Both the position numbers and the translations under genes were made by a program. Below are positions 1 to 7,392 of a DNA stretch of 13,388 nucleotides, one piece after another. How positions within the stretch are numbered: the stretch's first letter is position 1; each line of letters starts with the position of its first letter. Under the pieces are notes generated by a model. It saw only the letters and a program-made list of their open reading frames with translations. It was not told the origin of the DNA and did no database searches. The stretch is from Podila epigama (lineage: Eukaryota; Mortierellomycota; Mortierellomycetes; Mortierellales; Mortierellaceae): assembly GCA_015679605.1 (NCBI GenBank), contig JAAAVE010000481.1, positions 1-13,388 on the forward strand. Reading direction: 5' to 3'.

Positions 1-46
1 AAACAAAAAAAAAAAAAAAAAAAAAAGCTCAATCCTCGTACACTTT

Positions 47-52
47 TTTATT
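47..52 (-). terminator. candidate poly(A) signal AATAAA of the M28 peptidase gene
   Basis: The plus strand reads TTTATT, so the minus strand reads AATAAA. It lies downstream of the peptidase stop codon. The distance of about 385 nt is long for a compact fungal gene, so a non-canonical signal nearer the stop is equally possible. Confidence 0.3.
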
Positions 53-327
53 CTTGCGCTTTGGATTCATCGAAGAAAAGAAAGGGAAAAAAAAAGGAAA
101 TGGAAACTATTGGAAAGGGGGACAGCAAAGGAGTCTTTGACTTTCTTGTATCCCCCTTTTCACGCACCCCAACTCCCGGAGAATGCTTTTAAGAAAACAA
201 TGATTCACGCCAACCATCCTCATCTGCAGATTCACACTTTTTGATTCCCATAGAAAAGAGACTATGACACACACAACAGAAAAGAATGTATATTATGTAA
301 CCAACAAACGATAATAAAAAAAAATAA

Positions 328-361
328 GAAAAGAAAGAAAGAAAGAAAGAAAGAAAGAAAA
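328..361. repeat. (GAAA)n microsatellite
   Basis: Consecutive GAAA units, about eight in a row, lie in the 3' flank of the peptidase gene. No function is apparent; the tract is likely length-polymorphic. Confidence 0.9.
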
Positions 362-436
362 CGAAACAACCTCAACATTTATCTTAACAATAACAATACT
401 GAAAATGGAAAAAAAAAGGTATTCTTTCCTCTACAT

Positions 437-2719
437 TCACAAATCGGCACCAGCCAACCACTCACGAAGACTCTTGGCCTTGGACAGCTTTGTGATGGCA
501 TGCAGAGCAGCCTGCGACATGATGCCAAGAGCTTCCTTGCTAATGTTCTCAAGGGTATCACAGCTTTGGTGGTAGCATGGATCAAGAGGAGCGTTCGCAA
601 ATCCTCCAAATCGTGTCCTTTGCTCCATCGTCTTGCGTTCGCCTGCACCCGTCAAAAGACCTCCAGAAGGGATTCCTTCAAGCAAAAATGGCAAAAAGTC
701 GGATCCTGCAACCATGTCGGTATATTCAAAGGGTCTCTTGTGGAACTCAAAGTGCTCTACCAACAAATGGTCGATTCTCGATGATGGGCCGACCAACTCC
801 TTGGGCGCAGTCTGTCCATCATGGATCTATTTGATTTTTTAGAAATACAGATGGTTGATTAATACATAGAAATAGCTGCAATATTGAACCAGAGACTATC
901 AAACATGGACAAAGAAAAAAAGAAAAGAACAGAAGAAAAAGACATACATAAGGAACATAGTTGGGACTGGCAAGCATGTCAAAGTTCATGTTCATGGCAA
1001 TCTTTTCCTTGGAGCCATCGGCAGCTTTGACCAATTCGCGGACATAATGACGTGATCCCAGCAATCCAATCTCCTCAGCGCCCCACCATCCAAAGACAAC
1101 CTTGTTTTTGACGTGGTAATTGGCCTGCGCCATCACTAATGCAATCTCGAGCAAAGAAGTGGCACCCGATCCGTTGTCGACCATGCCTGGCCCTTCAGGG
1201 ACAGAATCAAGATGGGCGCCAACAACAATCGTGTTATCCTCGTCTCCTTCCTTGGTCGTGCAAAGTACATTGATGGTCGACTCTACAGTTTGAGAATTGA
1301 CAGTCTTGAGGGAAATCCGCACTGATTCCTGGTTTTGGATCAAAGTCGATCCAAGTGAGTTGGTAATGGATAAGGTCGGGATCGAGATCAAAGGATCGCC
1401 TTCTTTCCAAGCCGTGAGCCTGACACGCGAATACAGCAGTGCCTTTCGGGTTGGGTTGTTGTAGAACAAGACGCCGATAGCACCAGCCTAACAAGATTCA
1501 AGGATGAAGAGGAGGATGTCAGTCATATGAAGAGTGCATGCTATCCATAAATGGCATAGAAAAAAAATCAACAAGGCGAGGGGGTGGAGAGGGATTGGGG
1601 TCACCAACCTTTTCCGCGTGATACGCTGCTGTCCAAAGATCGCAGGCGCCGCCCTCCTGGATGACAGCGACCTTGCCTGCAACCTTGATGTGGTCCTTGA
1701 TGTCACAGCCGTTGTTACCAACGGCTTGTACCGACTGACCATTGAGTGTAGACGATGGTCCACTATACCTCAAGTCTTTTTTTTTTTTTTTTTTGTTTAT
1801 AGTGCAAAAGGGAATCAACGCCAACGTACTGTACCCACTCTATTCCAATTTTCATGATGCACTATGCATAGCACGCTCTTGGGCCAGAAGAAGAAGAAGA
1901 AAAAAGGTGTGGAATCATTGCTTACTTTGAAAGTCGACCTTGTTTTGGTAAGTAACATGCACGTTGCCATGTCCAATACCAGCGATGGACAACTCTGGTG
2001 CTTTGAGCTCTGACCAGATGGGCACCTTGAACTCTTGAACAGAAACATCACAGTAATGGCCAGCCTTGGTTTTCAATTGGGTTTGGACGTATTCAGCCGA
2101 GGCCAAGTAACCTTTGGTCACAGACCGTGAGTTGTTGTGTTTGAGAGCAATGGCATAAAGTTCTTCGAGATGTTGGTAGATGGCCGGCGTTGATAATTGG
2201 TCCCTGAGTGGAGATTCTCTTGGATCATTGACAGGTGTATCAACTAGGTGGTATAAAACACCCAACCATTCGCAAAAAAAAAAAAAAATACAATGGACAC
2301 ATACAAGTAACAAAGAAGGTGAGTGAAAATGTGAGGAAGGTGGGGGGTTTTGTTGGTGGTGAAATCGTGTCAACGGAACAAACTCAAGAGTGAAAGAGGG
2401 GACGTCTCTTTTACCTTGGTGTGGCTCCACAAAGGCGATAAGTAGGATGACACTGACGATGAAGAGAACGAGGAAGACTAATCCATATGGAAGCGCCTTA
2501 CGAATCTGCTGCGATCTACGTTCGTTGCGAGACTCTATTTTTTCACACGAAGCCAACAACCGCCGTACGACCCATGTTGCATTGTTCGTGAAACGATGTT
2601 AGTCTGTAGAGTTTTGAGATGGAACAAAAAAAAAAAACTTGTTGGTTCATGAATGAGACGTTTTTACCTCCGTTAGTGGAGGGGAGCAATGGCTCCGATT
2701 CGCGAATAGGATCCGCCAT
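437..2719 (-). CDS. Membrane-anchored M28 zinc aminopeptidase with PA domain (vacuolar aminopeptidase Y-like)
   Basis: Exons on the minus strand, in order, are 2668-2719, 2415-2534, 1926-2243, 1609-1775, 948-1487 and 437-826. They join in frame into a 528-residue protein. The five introns are 121-171 nt, all GT..AG. Residues 31-53 form one hydrophobic helix after a basic stretch, predicting a type II membrane protein. Residues 164-265 resemble a PA (protease-associated) domain. The peptidase domain carries the co-catalytic two-zinc set of family M28: H311 and D323 (HLDSVPEGPGMVDNGSG), general base E357 and ligand E358 (WWGAEEIGLLGS), D389 (NFDMLASPN) and H485 in CYHQSC, whose two Cys may pair. 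These motifs closely match fungal aminopeptidase Y (APE3), a vacuolar enzyme that removes N-terminal residues from peptides. The start at MADPIRE has A at -3 and G at +4. In-frame upstream ATGs exist but lead through low-complexity sequence. An acidic dileucine (ESEPLL, 7-12) suggests sorting to the vacuole. Catalytic competence is predicted, not shown. Confidence 0.92.
1777..1794. repeat. A18 homopolymer at the 3' end of peptidase intron 3
   Basis: On the minus strand an A18 run is followed directly by the G that ends intron 3 (1776..1925). The run supplies the A of the AG acceptor. The family-conserved reading NLRYS resumes right after it. No other AG nearby keeps the frame. Confidence 0.8.
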
Positions 2720-3139
2720 CTTGAGCTTTGAAGATGAATGTACTGAAATGAGATGAAGAAGAGTGAAAAGAGAATTGAAGAAGAAAAGAGAGAAAAAGAC
2801 AAAAAAAAATACGCGGACCCTTTTTTTAGTTGCCCACATGGTCAATTGCGGTAGATGGATGGTTGATTGATGCATGGTGTATCTGAGCAATAATGACGCG
2901 ATCAACGAACATTCGCGTGTGTGTGTGGGTGCTACTACTTCTGTGCTTTCTCCACCCCTAGTTTGGTGCTTTCGTAGTGAGATAGGTAGAACGCATATTG
3001 CTGGTGTTTATTGACAAAAGGTTATTTCTCTGCATATCCTTGGTTTATCCTCACTCATCTCACTCTTCTCGTACTCCAAGTCTCCAACTAAACTCTTAAA
3101 AAAATGTCTCCTCTTCCTCGTGGTCAAAGTGACTTGGAC
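2720..3139. other. Promoter and 5' UTR of the M28 gene plus 3' UTR of the acidic/His-rich gene
   Basis: No gene is visible. The half next to 2720 reads on the minus strand as a C/T-rich leader (about 2735-2800), including a TTTCAG that resembles a 3' splice site; no good donor was found for a 5' UTR intron. The half next to 3139 holds the 3' UTR of the neighbouring secreted-protein gene, with AATAAA at 3007-3012. A short GT run lies near 2915-2928. I saw no TATA box for the peptidase gene. Confidence 0.5.
3007..3012 (-). terminator. poly(A) signal AATAAA of the acidic/His-rich secreted protein gene
   Basis: The minus strand reads AATAAA about 130 nt past the stop codon at 3140-3142, a usual distance for a fungal 3' UTR. 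It leaves under 300 bp to the start codon of the next gene downstream on the same strand. Confidence 0.6.
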
Positions 3140-5515
3140 TCAGACTGCAGGTTCAGGCCCTACATTAGTATCGTCCTCGTCTTCAATGTCGTCCTCCTCC
3201 GTGCCACCATTGAGGAGATCATCTTCAACCTCATCTTCAGGAGCTCCCTCAAGATCGTCCTGTGTGTCTTCATCCAACTCTTCCTTAGGATTCTCATTGA
3301 CAGGTGCAGCATCTGGCGCGGTCGTCGATGCTGGAGGTGTGTCAGGGGCTATAGTGGGAGGACCAGCCAAGGGTGACGAGTCCTCGTCTACAGCAGGCTG
3401 AGGTGCAGTCTCGACAGGATGGCCAGTCTCGACAGGGTGGCCATCTCCAATATCGACTGGTTGTATTGGTGCCCGTGGCTCGTCGCTCTTTGGATCAGCG
3501 GCGGTGTCGACAGGGTCAACAGCTTCAGCTGGCTCGTCTTTGGGGATAGATGCAGGTTGGGGTGCATCAGCCACTGGCGGGGGAGTAGCAGGACTGGCAT
3601 CCTCGTTATTGTCGTCCTTGATGTCGTCGTCGTTGTTGCTGTTGTTGTCGTCGTTGACCTCTTTATCATCATCCTCATCGACACCTCCATCATCATCGAC
3701 GTCGTCACCGTCGTCGTTGCTGTCGCTTGGAGCAGTGTCTGGCGAGGCTGGTGCTTCAACCGGTGTAGATGGAGCTTCTACGGGAGAAGCTTCTACTGGA
3801 GAGGCCTCTACTGGAGAAGCGTCCTGAATTGGCGTCAGATGTTCAATCGAAGGAATATTTACCGGATCCTCCGCAACTGTATTAATAGGCTCATTAATCT
3901 CTTCGGGACCTTCGTCAACATCCTCGGGGCTATCGGCAGGCTCGTCAAAGTCATCGGGGCCATCGACAGGGTCATCAACATCATCGGGGCCATCAATAGG
4001 CTCGTCAATGTCATCAGGACCATCAGCAGGCTCGTCAACATCGTTGGGACCATCAGAAGGCTCGTCAGCATCGTTGGGACCATCAGCAGGCGCAACAACG
4101 TCGTTGGAACCTCCAGCTGGACCGCTGACGATGTCATCAAGATCGTCATCAACGTCATCCGTGGGACTGTCAGCGGGCGAGCCTTGTGTTACTGGCTCGA
4201 TGGGATCTTCATCATCGAGATCATCGTTAGGCTGGTCAACTTCATCATCGTCATCATTGCTTGGCTCGTCGTCGTCTTCGTCGTCGTCGTCGTCGTCGAC
4301 ATCGTCTGCAGGGTCCTCATCGGGATCATCGTCACTATCGCCGGGTCCATTGAGAGTGACGGGATCGCTAGGCCATGCAGAGTCGAGGGGATCCTGTTGA
4401 GGTTCATGGACCCAGTCTGGCGCAGGAAGGTTGACCGGATTCTCAGGCCAGTCACGACTCGAAGGAACATGGTTCGGATCTGGGTATGGATAGATGGGAA
4501 TGTTGGCAATCGCATCAGGGTCGTTGTTTTCATCGTTGGACCCATCACCTGGAGGCTTCCCGGTTGGGAGCGCACACTGTGTGGGTGTAGGCTTGCATTT
4601 AGGGATCATGGTGATTGTGGTATAGACCACACAGTCATCCTTGTCCGTCTTCCTTCTCTTGTTATCCTTCTTGTCGTTGTTCTCTGCTGCGAACTGATCC
4701 TTGTGGTGTTGTTGATCGTGGTGGTGGTGATGATGTTGTTGCTGGTGGTTTTGGTGCTGCTGGTGGTGGTTGTGGCTATTCTGAGCATGGTGGTGGTGCT
4801 GTTGGGCATGGTGATGATGCTGTTGAGCATGGTGCTGGTGATTATGCTTGATGTGCTTGCTGTGCTTGGAGTGTGGGTGCTTCTTGACTGCAGCAGCGTT
4901 AAAGTGGTGTTGCTGGTGGTGATGATGTTGCTGTGAAGCATGCTTCTCAGAATGCTTCTGAACACGTGCCTTCGCCTGAGTGTGTTTGTGACTGCTCTTT
5001 TCTTTTTGGTCGTGTTTTGCCTTGTCCTCGCTAGCCTTCTTGAAGGCCGCTTGCTTGCTTGCTGCCTTCTTGGGTTCTGCCTTCTTGGGTTCAACCTTCT
5101 TAGGCTCGGCCTTGGCAACCTTCTTAGGTTCAGCTTTGTTAGCCTTTTTAGGCTCTGCCTTGTCAGCCTTCTTAGGTTCAGCTTTGGCAGCCTCCTTCTT
5201 GGGTGCAGCGTTGGTGGCTTTCTTGGGCTCCGCCTGGGCCTCCTTCTTGGGCTCCGCCTGGGCCTCTCTCTTGGGTTCTGCCTTTGCAGCAGGATCATTG
5301 TTGGTGTTACTGGCGTAGGCATTGAAGGTGCTGATACGTGCTTCAAGTTCCTGGAGGGATGGGTAATCATCTGCGCTAAGCTTCTTCAGTCCTTCGGCGG
5401 AGATGATGTTGTTGTCTTGGACAGGCTGTGCGACAGGAGCGGCGGCCTCTTGGGCTTGTGCGACGCTCAAGGTGAACAGGACGCATGCGCCCAAGCAGAT
5501 GTGGATAAGGCGCAT
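3140..5515 (-). CDS. Secreted charge-segregated protein: Lys/His-rich N-half, Asp-rich C-half
   Basis: Uninterrupted ORF of 791 residues; I do not recognise the family. Residues 1-20/22 are a typical signal peptide (MRLIHICLGACVLFTLSVAQ, then AQE). Residues 23-77 look most like ordinary sequence. Residues 78-151 are KAEPKK-type repeats. Residues 166-272 are dense in His and Gln with several HHHH runs. A KRR (286-288) is a possible Kex2-type site. Just after it come the only three Cys of the mature chain (295, 307, 314) in a VVYTTITMIPKC context. Residues 315-390 are Pro/Trp/Asp-rich. From about 393 to the end the chain is strongly acidic, with Asp runs, six or seven ten-residue DEPxDGPxDx repeats (471-530) and SPVEA repeats (566-590). 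It is probably disordered and exported. Metal or calcium binding and matrix formation are inference from composition only. Repetitive codons make assembly or length variation likely. Confidence 0.85.
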   Translation of the reverse strand: MRLIHICLGACVLFTLSVAQAQEAAAPVAQPVQDNNIISAEGLKKLSADDYPSLQELEARISTFNAYASNTNNDPAAKAEPKREAQAEPKKEAQAEPKKATNAAPKKEAAKAEPKKADKAEPKKANKAEPKKVAKAEPKKVEPKKAEPKKAASKQAAFKKASEDKAKHDQKEKSSHKHTQAKARVQKHSEKHASQQHHHHQQHHFNAAAVKKHPHSKHSKHIKHNHQHHAQQHHHHAQQHHHHAQNSHNHHQQHQNHQQQHHHHHHDQQHHKDQFAAENNDKKDNKRRKTDKDDCVVYTTITMIPKCKPTPTQCALPTGKPPGDGSNDENNDPDAIANIPIYPYPDPNHVPSSRDWPENPVNLPAPDWVHEPQQDPLDSAWPSDPVTLNGPGDSDDDPDEDPADDVDDDDDDEDDDEPSNDDDDEVDQPNDDLDDEDPIEPVTQGSPADSPTDDVDDDLDDIVSGPAGGSNDVVAPADGPNDADEPSDGPNDVDEPADGPDDIDEPIDGPDDVDDPVDGPDDFDEPADSPEDVDEGPEEINEPINTVAEDPVNIPSIEHLTPIQDASPVEASPVEASPVEAPSTPVEAPASPDTAPSDSNDDGDDVDDDGGVDEDDDKEVNDDNNSNNDDDIKDDNNEDASPATPPPVADAPQPASIPKDEPAEAVDPVDTAADPKSDEPRAPIQPVDIGDGHPVETGHPVETAPQPAVDEDSSPLAGPPTIAPDTPPASTTAPDAAPVNENPKEELDEDTQDDLEGAPEDEVEDDLLNGGTEEDDIEDEDDTNVGPEPAV
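3746..3820 (-). repeat. 15-bp tandem repeat encoding ASPVE units
   Basis: Three perfect SPVEA peptide units followed by two diverged ones (APSTPVEAPA) lie inside the acidic C-terminal half of the secreted protein. The DNA period is 15 bp. Confidence 0.85.
3926..4105 (-). repeat. 30-bp tandem repeat encoding DEPxDGPxDx decapeptides
   Basis: Six consecutive ten-residue units (residues 471-530), each like NDVDEPADGP with ND/DD/ED at the start, plus a partial seventh. The 30-bp DNA period is visible directly. It is a coding minisatellite. Confidence 0.9.
4699..5018 (-). repeat. His/Gln codon-rich low-complexity tract
   Basis: Runs of CAC/CAT and CAG/CAA codons encode residues 166-272 of the secreted protein, including HHHHHH at 261-266. 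On the plus strand this appears as GTG/ATG/TTG trinucleotide repeats. Confidence 0.85.
5063..5284 (-). repeat. KAEPKK-coding repeat array
   Basis: About ten imperfect units built on A-E-P-K-K encode residues 78-151. Spacers vary between 5 and 8 residues. The segment is basic with regularly spaced Glu and Pro. Confidence 0.88.
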
Positions 5516-5870
5516 GTTTAGTGTTGACGCGGTGTTCTACGATATAAACAAATGTGTGTGTATTGGTTGTAAAGTTGTTGTTGCTGGTCTACTATTGTTG
5601 ATGTTGTTGAAGCCGACAACTGTTCGTCCGAGCGTGGGTGTCGGTGACTGTGTATGTATGAATGTGAGGATGTGTTGGATTGGATCGCGTCGGGTCTCTG
5701 AAATGTGATTCTACCAAGCAAGAACGTGTCCTGGATGGGCTTGGGGTACAGTGGCGTGTGAAGAAACTAGTTTTCTCTAAAGACGGGGCGTATGGCCAGA
5801 TGGAGAGTGAGAATCGGTGTCTTTTCTACCACGTATAGTGTTAATATGAGAGTGAAGAAAAGAAAAAAGA

Positions 5871-5916
5871 AGAGAGAGTGTGTGTGCGAGAGAGTGAGAG
5901 AGTGAGAGTGAGAGTA
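5871..5916. repeat. GA/GTGA-rich microsatellite
   Basis: Alternating GA with GT interruptions (AGAGAGAG, TGTGTG, GAGAGTGAGAG). It lies upstream of the 791-residue gene, several hundred bases from its start. Confidence 0.85.
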
Positions 5917-6456
5917 TTCGAGTGGGAGGAAGAATGAGAGAAAGATGTTTGTAGGCATCTGAAGCTTCATTCCTCCCTCTCTCTCTTACTACCTCCACCT
6001 TTCCTACAATGCCATCCATATGGTCACTCCATCTGCTCAGGCCAACAAGAACAGCCAAAAAAAAAGGGGAAGAGGGAGGGGGGGCAAAAGATATTTACGC
6101 CATTCACACTCATTCTTCTTTCATCTCTTTCATGGCCATAATCATTCCTCTGATCTTGAGGCAATACAATCCTCCCTCGCGCCATGAGAATGATGAGGTT
6201 GGTTCGAATCGTACCTGACTCTCCCTCCACTCGACTCCTTTGACAAAAGAAGAGAGACGCGTCCCTCTGTTAATTTTTGTCGAGACGACGCGTATCTGCT
6301 ATCCCCCTCTCTCTCTCCCCTTTGGTTTGATCTCAAACCACACCCATCTCTCCATTCTCCCGCCAGTTAATCCTCCATTTGAGTATCTACATATCCTCAA
6401 AAAGGAAAAATACTCCAACTTCTTCATGCACTCTTTTACAAAACATCTGTGTTTTT

Positions 6457-6462
6457 TTTATT
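6457..6462 (-). terminator. candidate poly(A) signal AATAAA very close to the stop of the 191-residue gene
   Basis: The minus strand reads AATAAA only four bases past the TAG stop (6467-6469), followed by more A. If used, the 3' UTR would be only some 20-30 nt. A signal further downstream may be the real one. Confidence 0.35.
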
Positions 6463-6466
6463 TGTT

Positions 6467-7042
6467 CTACAGGGCAGCATCAGCCTCCACCTGCTGCTGA
6501 TCATCTCGCTTCACTTTATTGCCAATGACAGCCGCAAAGGCCTCCTTGACCTTCTTGGCCTTCTTCTGCACCTTCTTCTGCACCTTCTTGCCAGCCTTCT
6601 TAATTCTCTTTGCGGCGCTCTTCTTCTTCTTTGCTGCAGGCTTTTTTACAACCCTGAGATTGGCTGGGGCTTTGACGAGAGCATCAGCCCTAAATGACTT
6701 GAACAAATTTGCGCGCTGTTCAATCTCGGACCGATGTGGGAACCCCTTGACACGTTTCTCCAGTTTGGGTGCTTGGATATCGCTTCTCTTGTGGTTCTTG
6801 TTTCGGTGATGGGTATCTTGCGCCTTGTTAATATGGTGTTGACGGTTCTGGCGCTGATTAGAACGATGGTGATGGTGGTGATGTTGCTGTTGATGATTAT
6901 GATGACGTTGCTTTTGCTGCTTCTCTAGTCTCCGAGACAGCTTTACACCCTCGATCCATTCCTCAGTTGCAAGAATCTCCTGGGCGGCAGCACTTGCAAC
7001 GAACACGGTGGCAAGGGCCATGCAGACGGCAATGAAACGCAT
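6467..7042 (-). CDS. Secreted His/Gln-rich and Lys-rich protein with dibasic processing sites
   Basis: Single-exon ORF of 191 residues; I do not recognise the family. Residues 1-20 are a signal peptide (MRFIAVCMALATVFVASAAA, then QE). Residues 41-70 are His/Gln-rich with a six-His run. Dibasic sites of Kex2 type occur at R37-R38, K85-R86, K96-R97 and K178-R179. Residues 131-179 are strongly basic with AKK/KKV/KKA periodicity and small hydrophobics every three or four residues, so an amphipathic cationic helix is plausible. The last 12 residues, after K178-R179, are acidic (DDQQQVEADAAL). The only Cys (C7) is in the signal peptide, so the mature chain has no disulfides. The layout resembles a Kex2-processed precursor with a cationic product; histone-H1-like composition is an alternative comparison, but a nuclear role is unlikely given the signal peptide. 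It lies upstream of the 791-residue gene on the same strand, with a similar signal peptide. Confidence 0.82.
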   Translation of the reverse strand: MRFIAVCMALATVFVASAAAQEILATEEWIEGVKLSRRLEKQQKQRHHNHQQQHHHHHHRSNQRQNRQHHINKAQDTHHRNKNHKRSDIQAPKLEKRVKGFPHRSEIEQRANLFKSFRADALVKAPANLRVVKKPAAKKKKSAAKRIKKAGKKVQKKVQKKAKKVKEAFAAVIGNKVKRDDQQQVEADAAL

Positions 7043-7392
7043 ATTGAATTGTAATATATGTATTTTTTAATAACGTGTACTTTTTGGAAAAAGGGCGATA
7101 GAACAAGGATGAGGAACAATGACGAATAGAAGAAGAAAATATCAAGAAAGTAAAAAAATAAAAAGATAAAAAAGAGATGAAAGCGTCGAGAAGATAAGAG
7201 GAGAGGTTGAGTCTTGGAATGGCTAATTGTTTGGAGTCAGCTACGAAAAAAAAGGACAGAATTCTGTGGAAGACGAGGTGGGGGCATGTTGGTGCAAATA
7301 TGGATGGCATTCCAATAGAGCGCGCAAGCAACAAAACTTACGACAGGTCGTTATGGTATGCAACATGCAACATCTGGTAATCACTCTTATTC
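7043..7392. other. Spacer: promoter of the 191-residue gene and 3' flank of the coiled-coil gene
   Basis: No gene seen. The segment next to 7043 is A/T-rich. A GTAAGT donor-like site lies on the minus strand at 7336-7341. It could belong to a 5' UTR intron of the 191-residue gene or to an unannotated 3' extension of the coiled-coil gene. I found no AATAAA on the minus strand for the upstream gene. Confidence 0.45.

Larger units (their letters stand above)
1..436. other. 3' flank of the M28 peptidase gene, A-rich low complexity
   Basis: No gene is visible here. The stretch opens with an A22 run (5-26) and stays A/G-rich. It holds a GAAA microsatellite near 328-361. It must contain the 3' UTR and polyadenylation site of the minus-strand peptidase gene that ends at 437. 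The only clear AATAAA hexamer on the minus strand is at 47-52, about 385 nt past the stop codon. Confidence 0.6.
5516..6466. other. Spacer between the two secreted-protein genes
   Basis: No convincing gene in 951 bp. The part next to 5516 is a C/A-rich minus-strand leader with CAACAA-type sequence, suiting a 5' UTR of the 791-residue gene. There is no clear TATA box. The middle holds a GA-rich microsatellite (5871-5916) and a purine block with G runs (6066-6084). The part next to 6466 is the 3' flank of the 191-residue gene. Short ORFs here are low-complexity and unconvincing. Confidence 0.55.

Noticed and set aside
2601-2610. TACAG at about 2604-2608 (minus strand) as acceptor of peptidase intron 1
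   Set aside because: It brings a TAA stop into frame two bases later. The downstream ATAG at 2535-2538 keeps the frame.
2543-2905. Longer N-terminus for the M28 peptidase from in-frame upstream ATGs
   Set aside because: The extra residues come from a T-rich and C/T-rich leader giving poly-Phe. The MADPIRE start has the better context and precedes the plausible cytosolic tail and membrane helix.
3419-4936. A 505-residue open frame on the plus strand opposite the acidic/His-rich gene
   Set aside because: Its Val/Ile/Leu-rich composition is what the complement of GAC, GAT, GAA and CAC codons gives. It has no domain or start context, and the minus-strand frame has a signal peptide and structured repeats.
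4606-5370. A 254-residue Arg/Thr-rich frame on the minus strand
   Set aside because: It is a shifted-frame shadow of the repeat-rich secreted protein with no independent features.
5777-6230. Short minus-strand open frames in the spacer between the two secreted-protein genes
   Set aside because: They are Ser/Leu/His-rich translations of GA/CT microsatellite DNA with no start context or recognisable feature.
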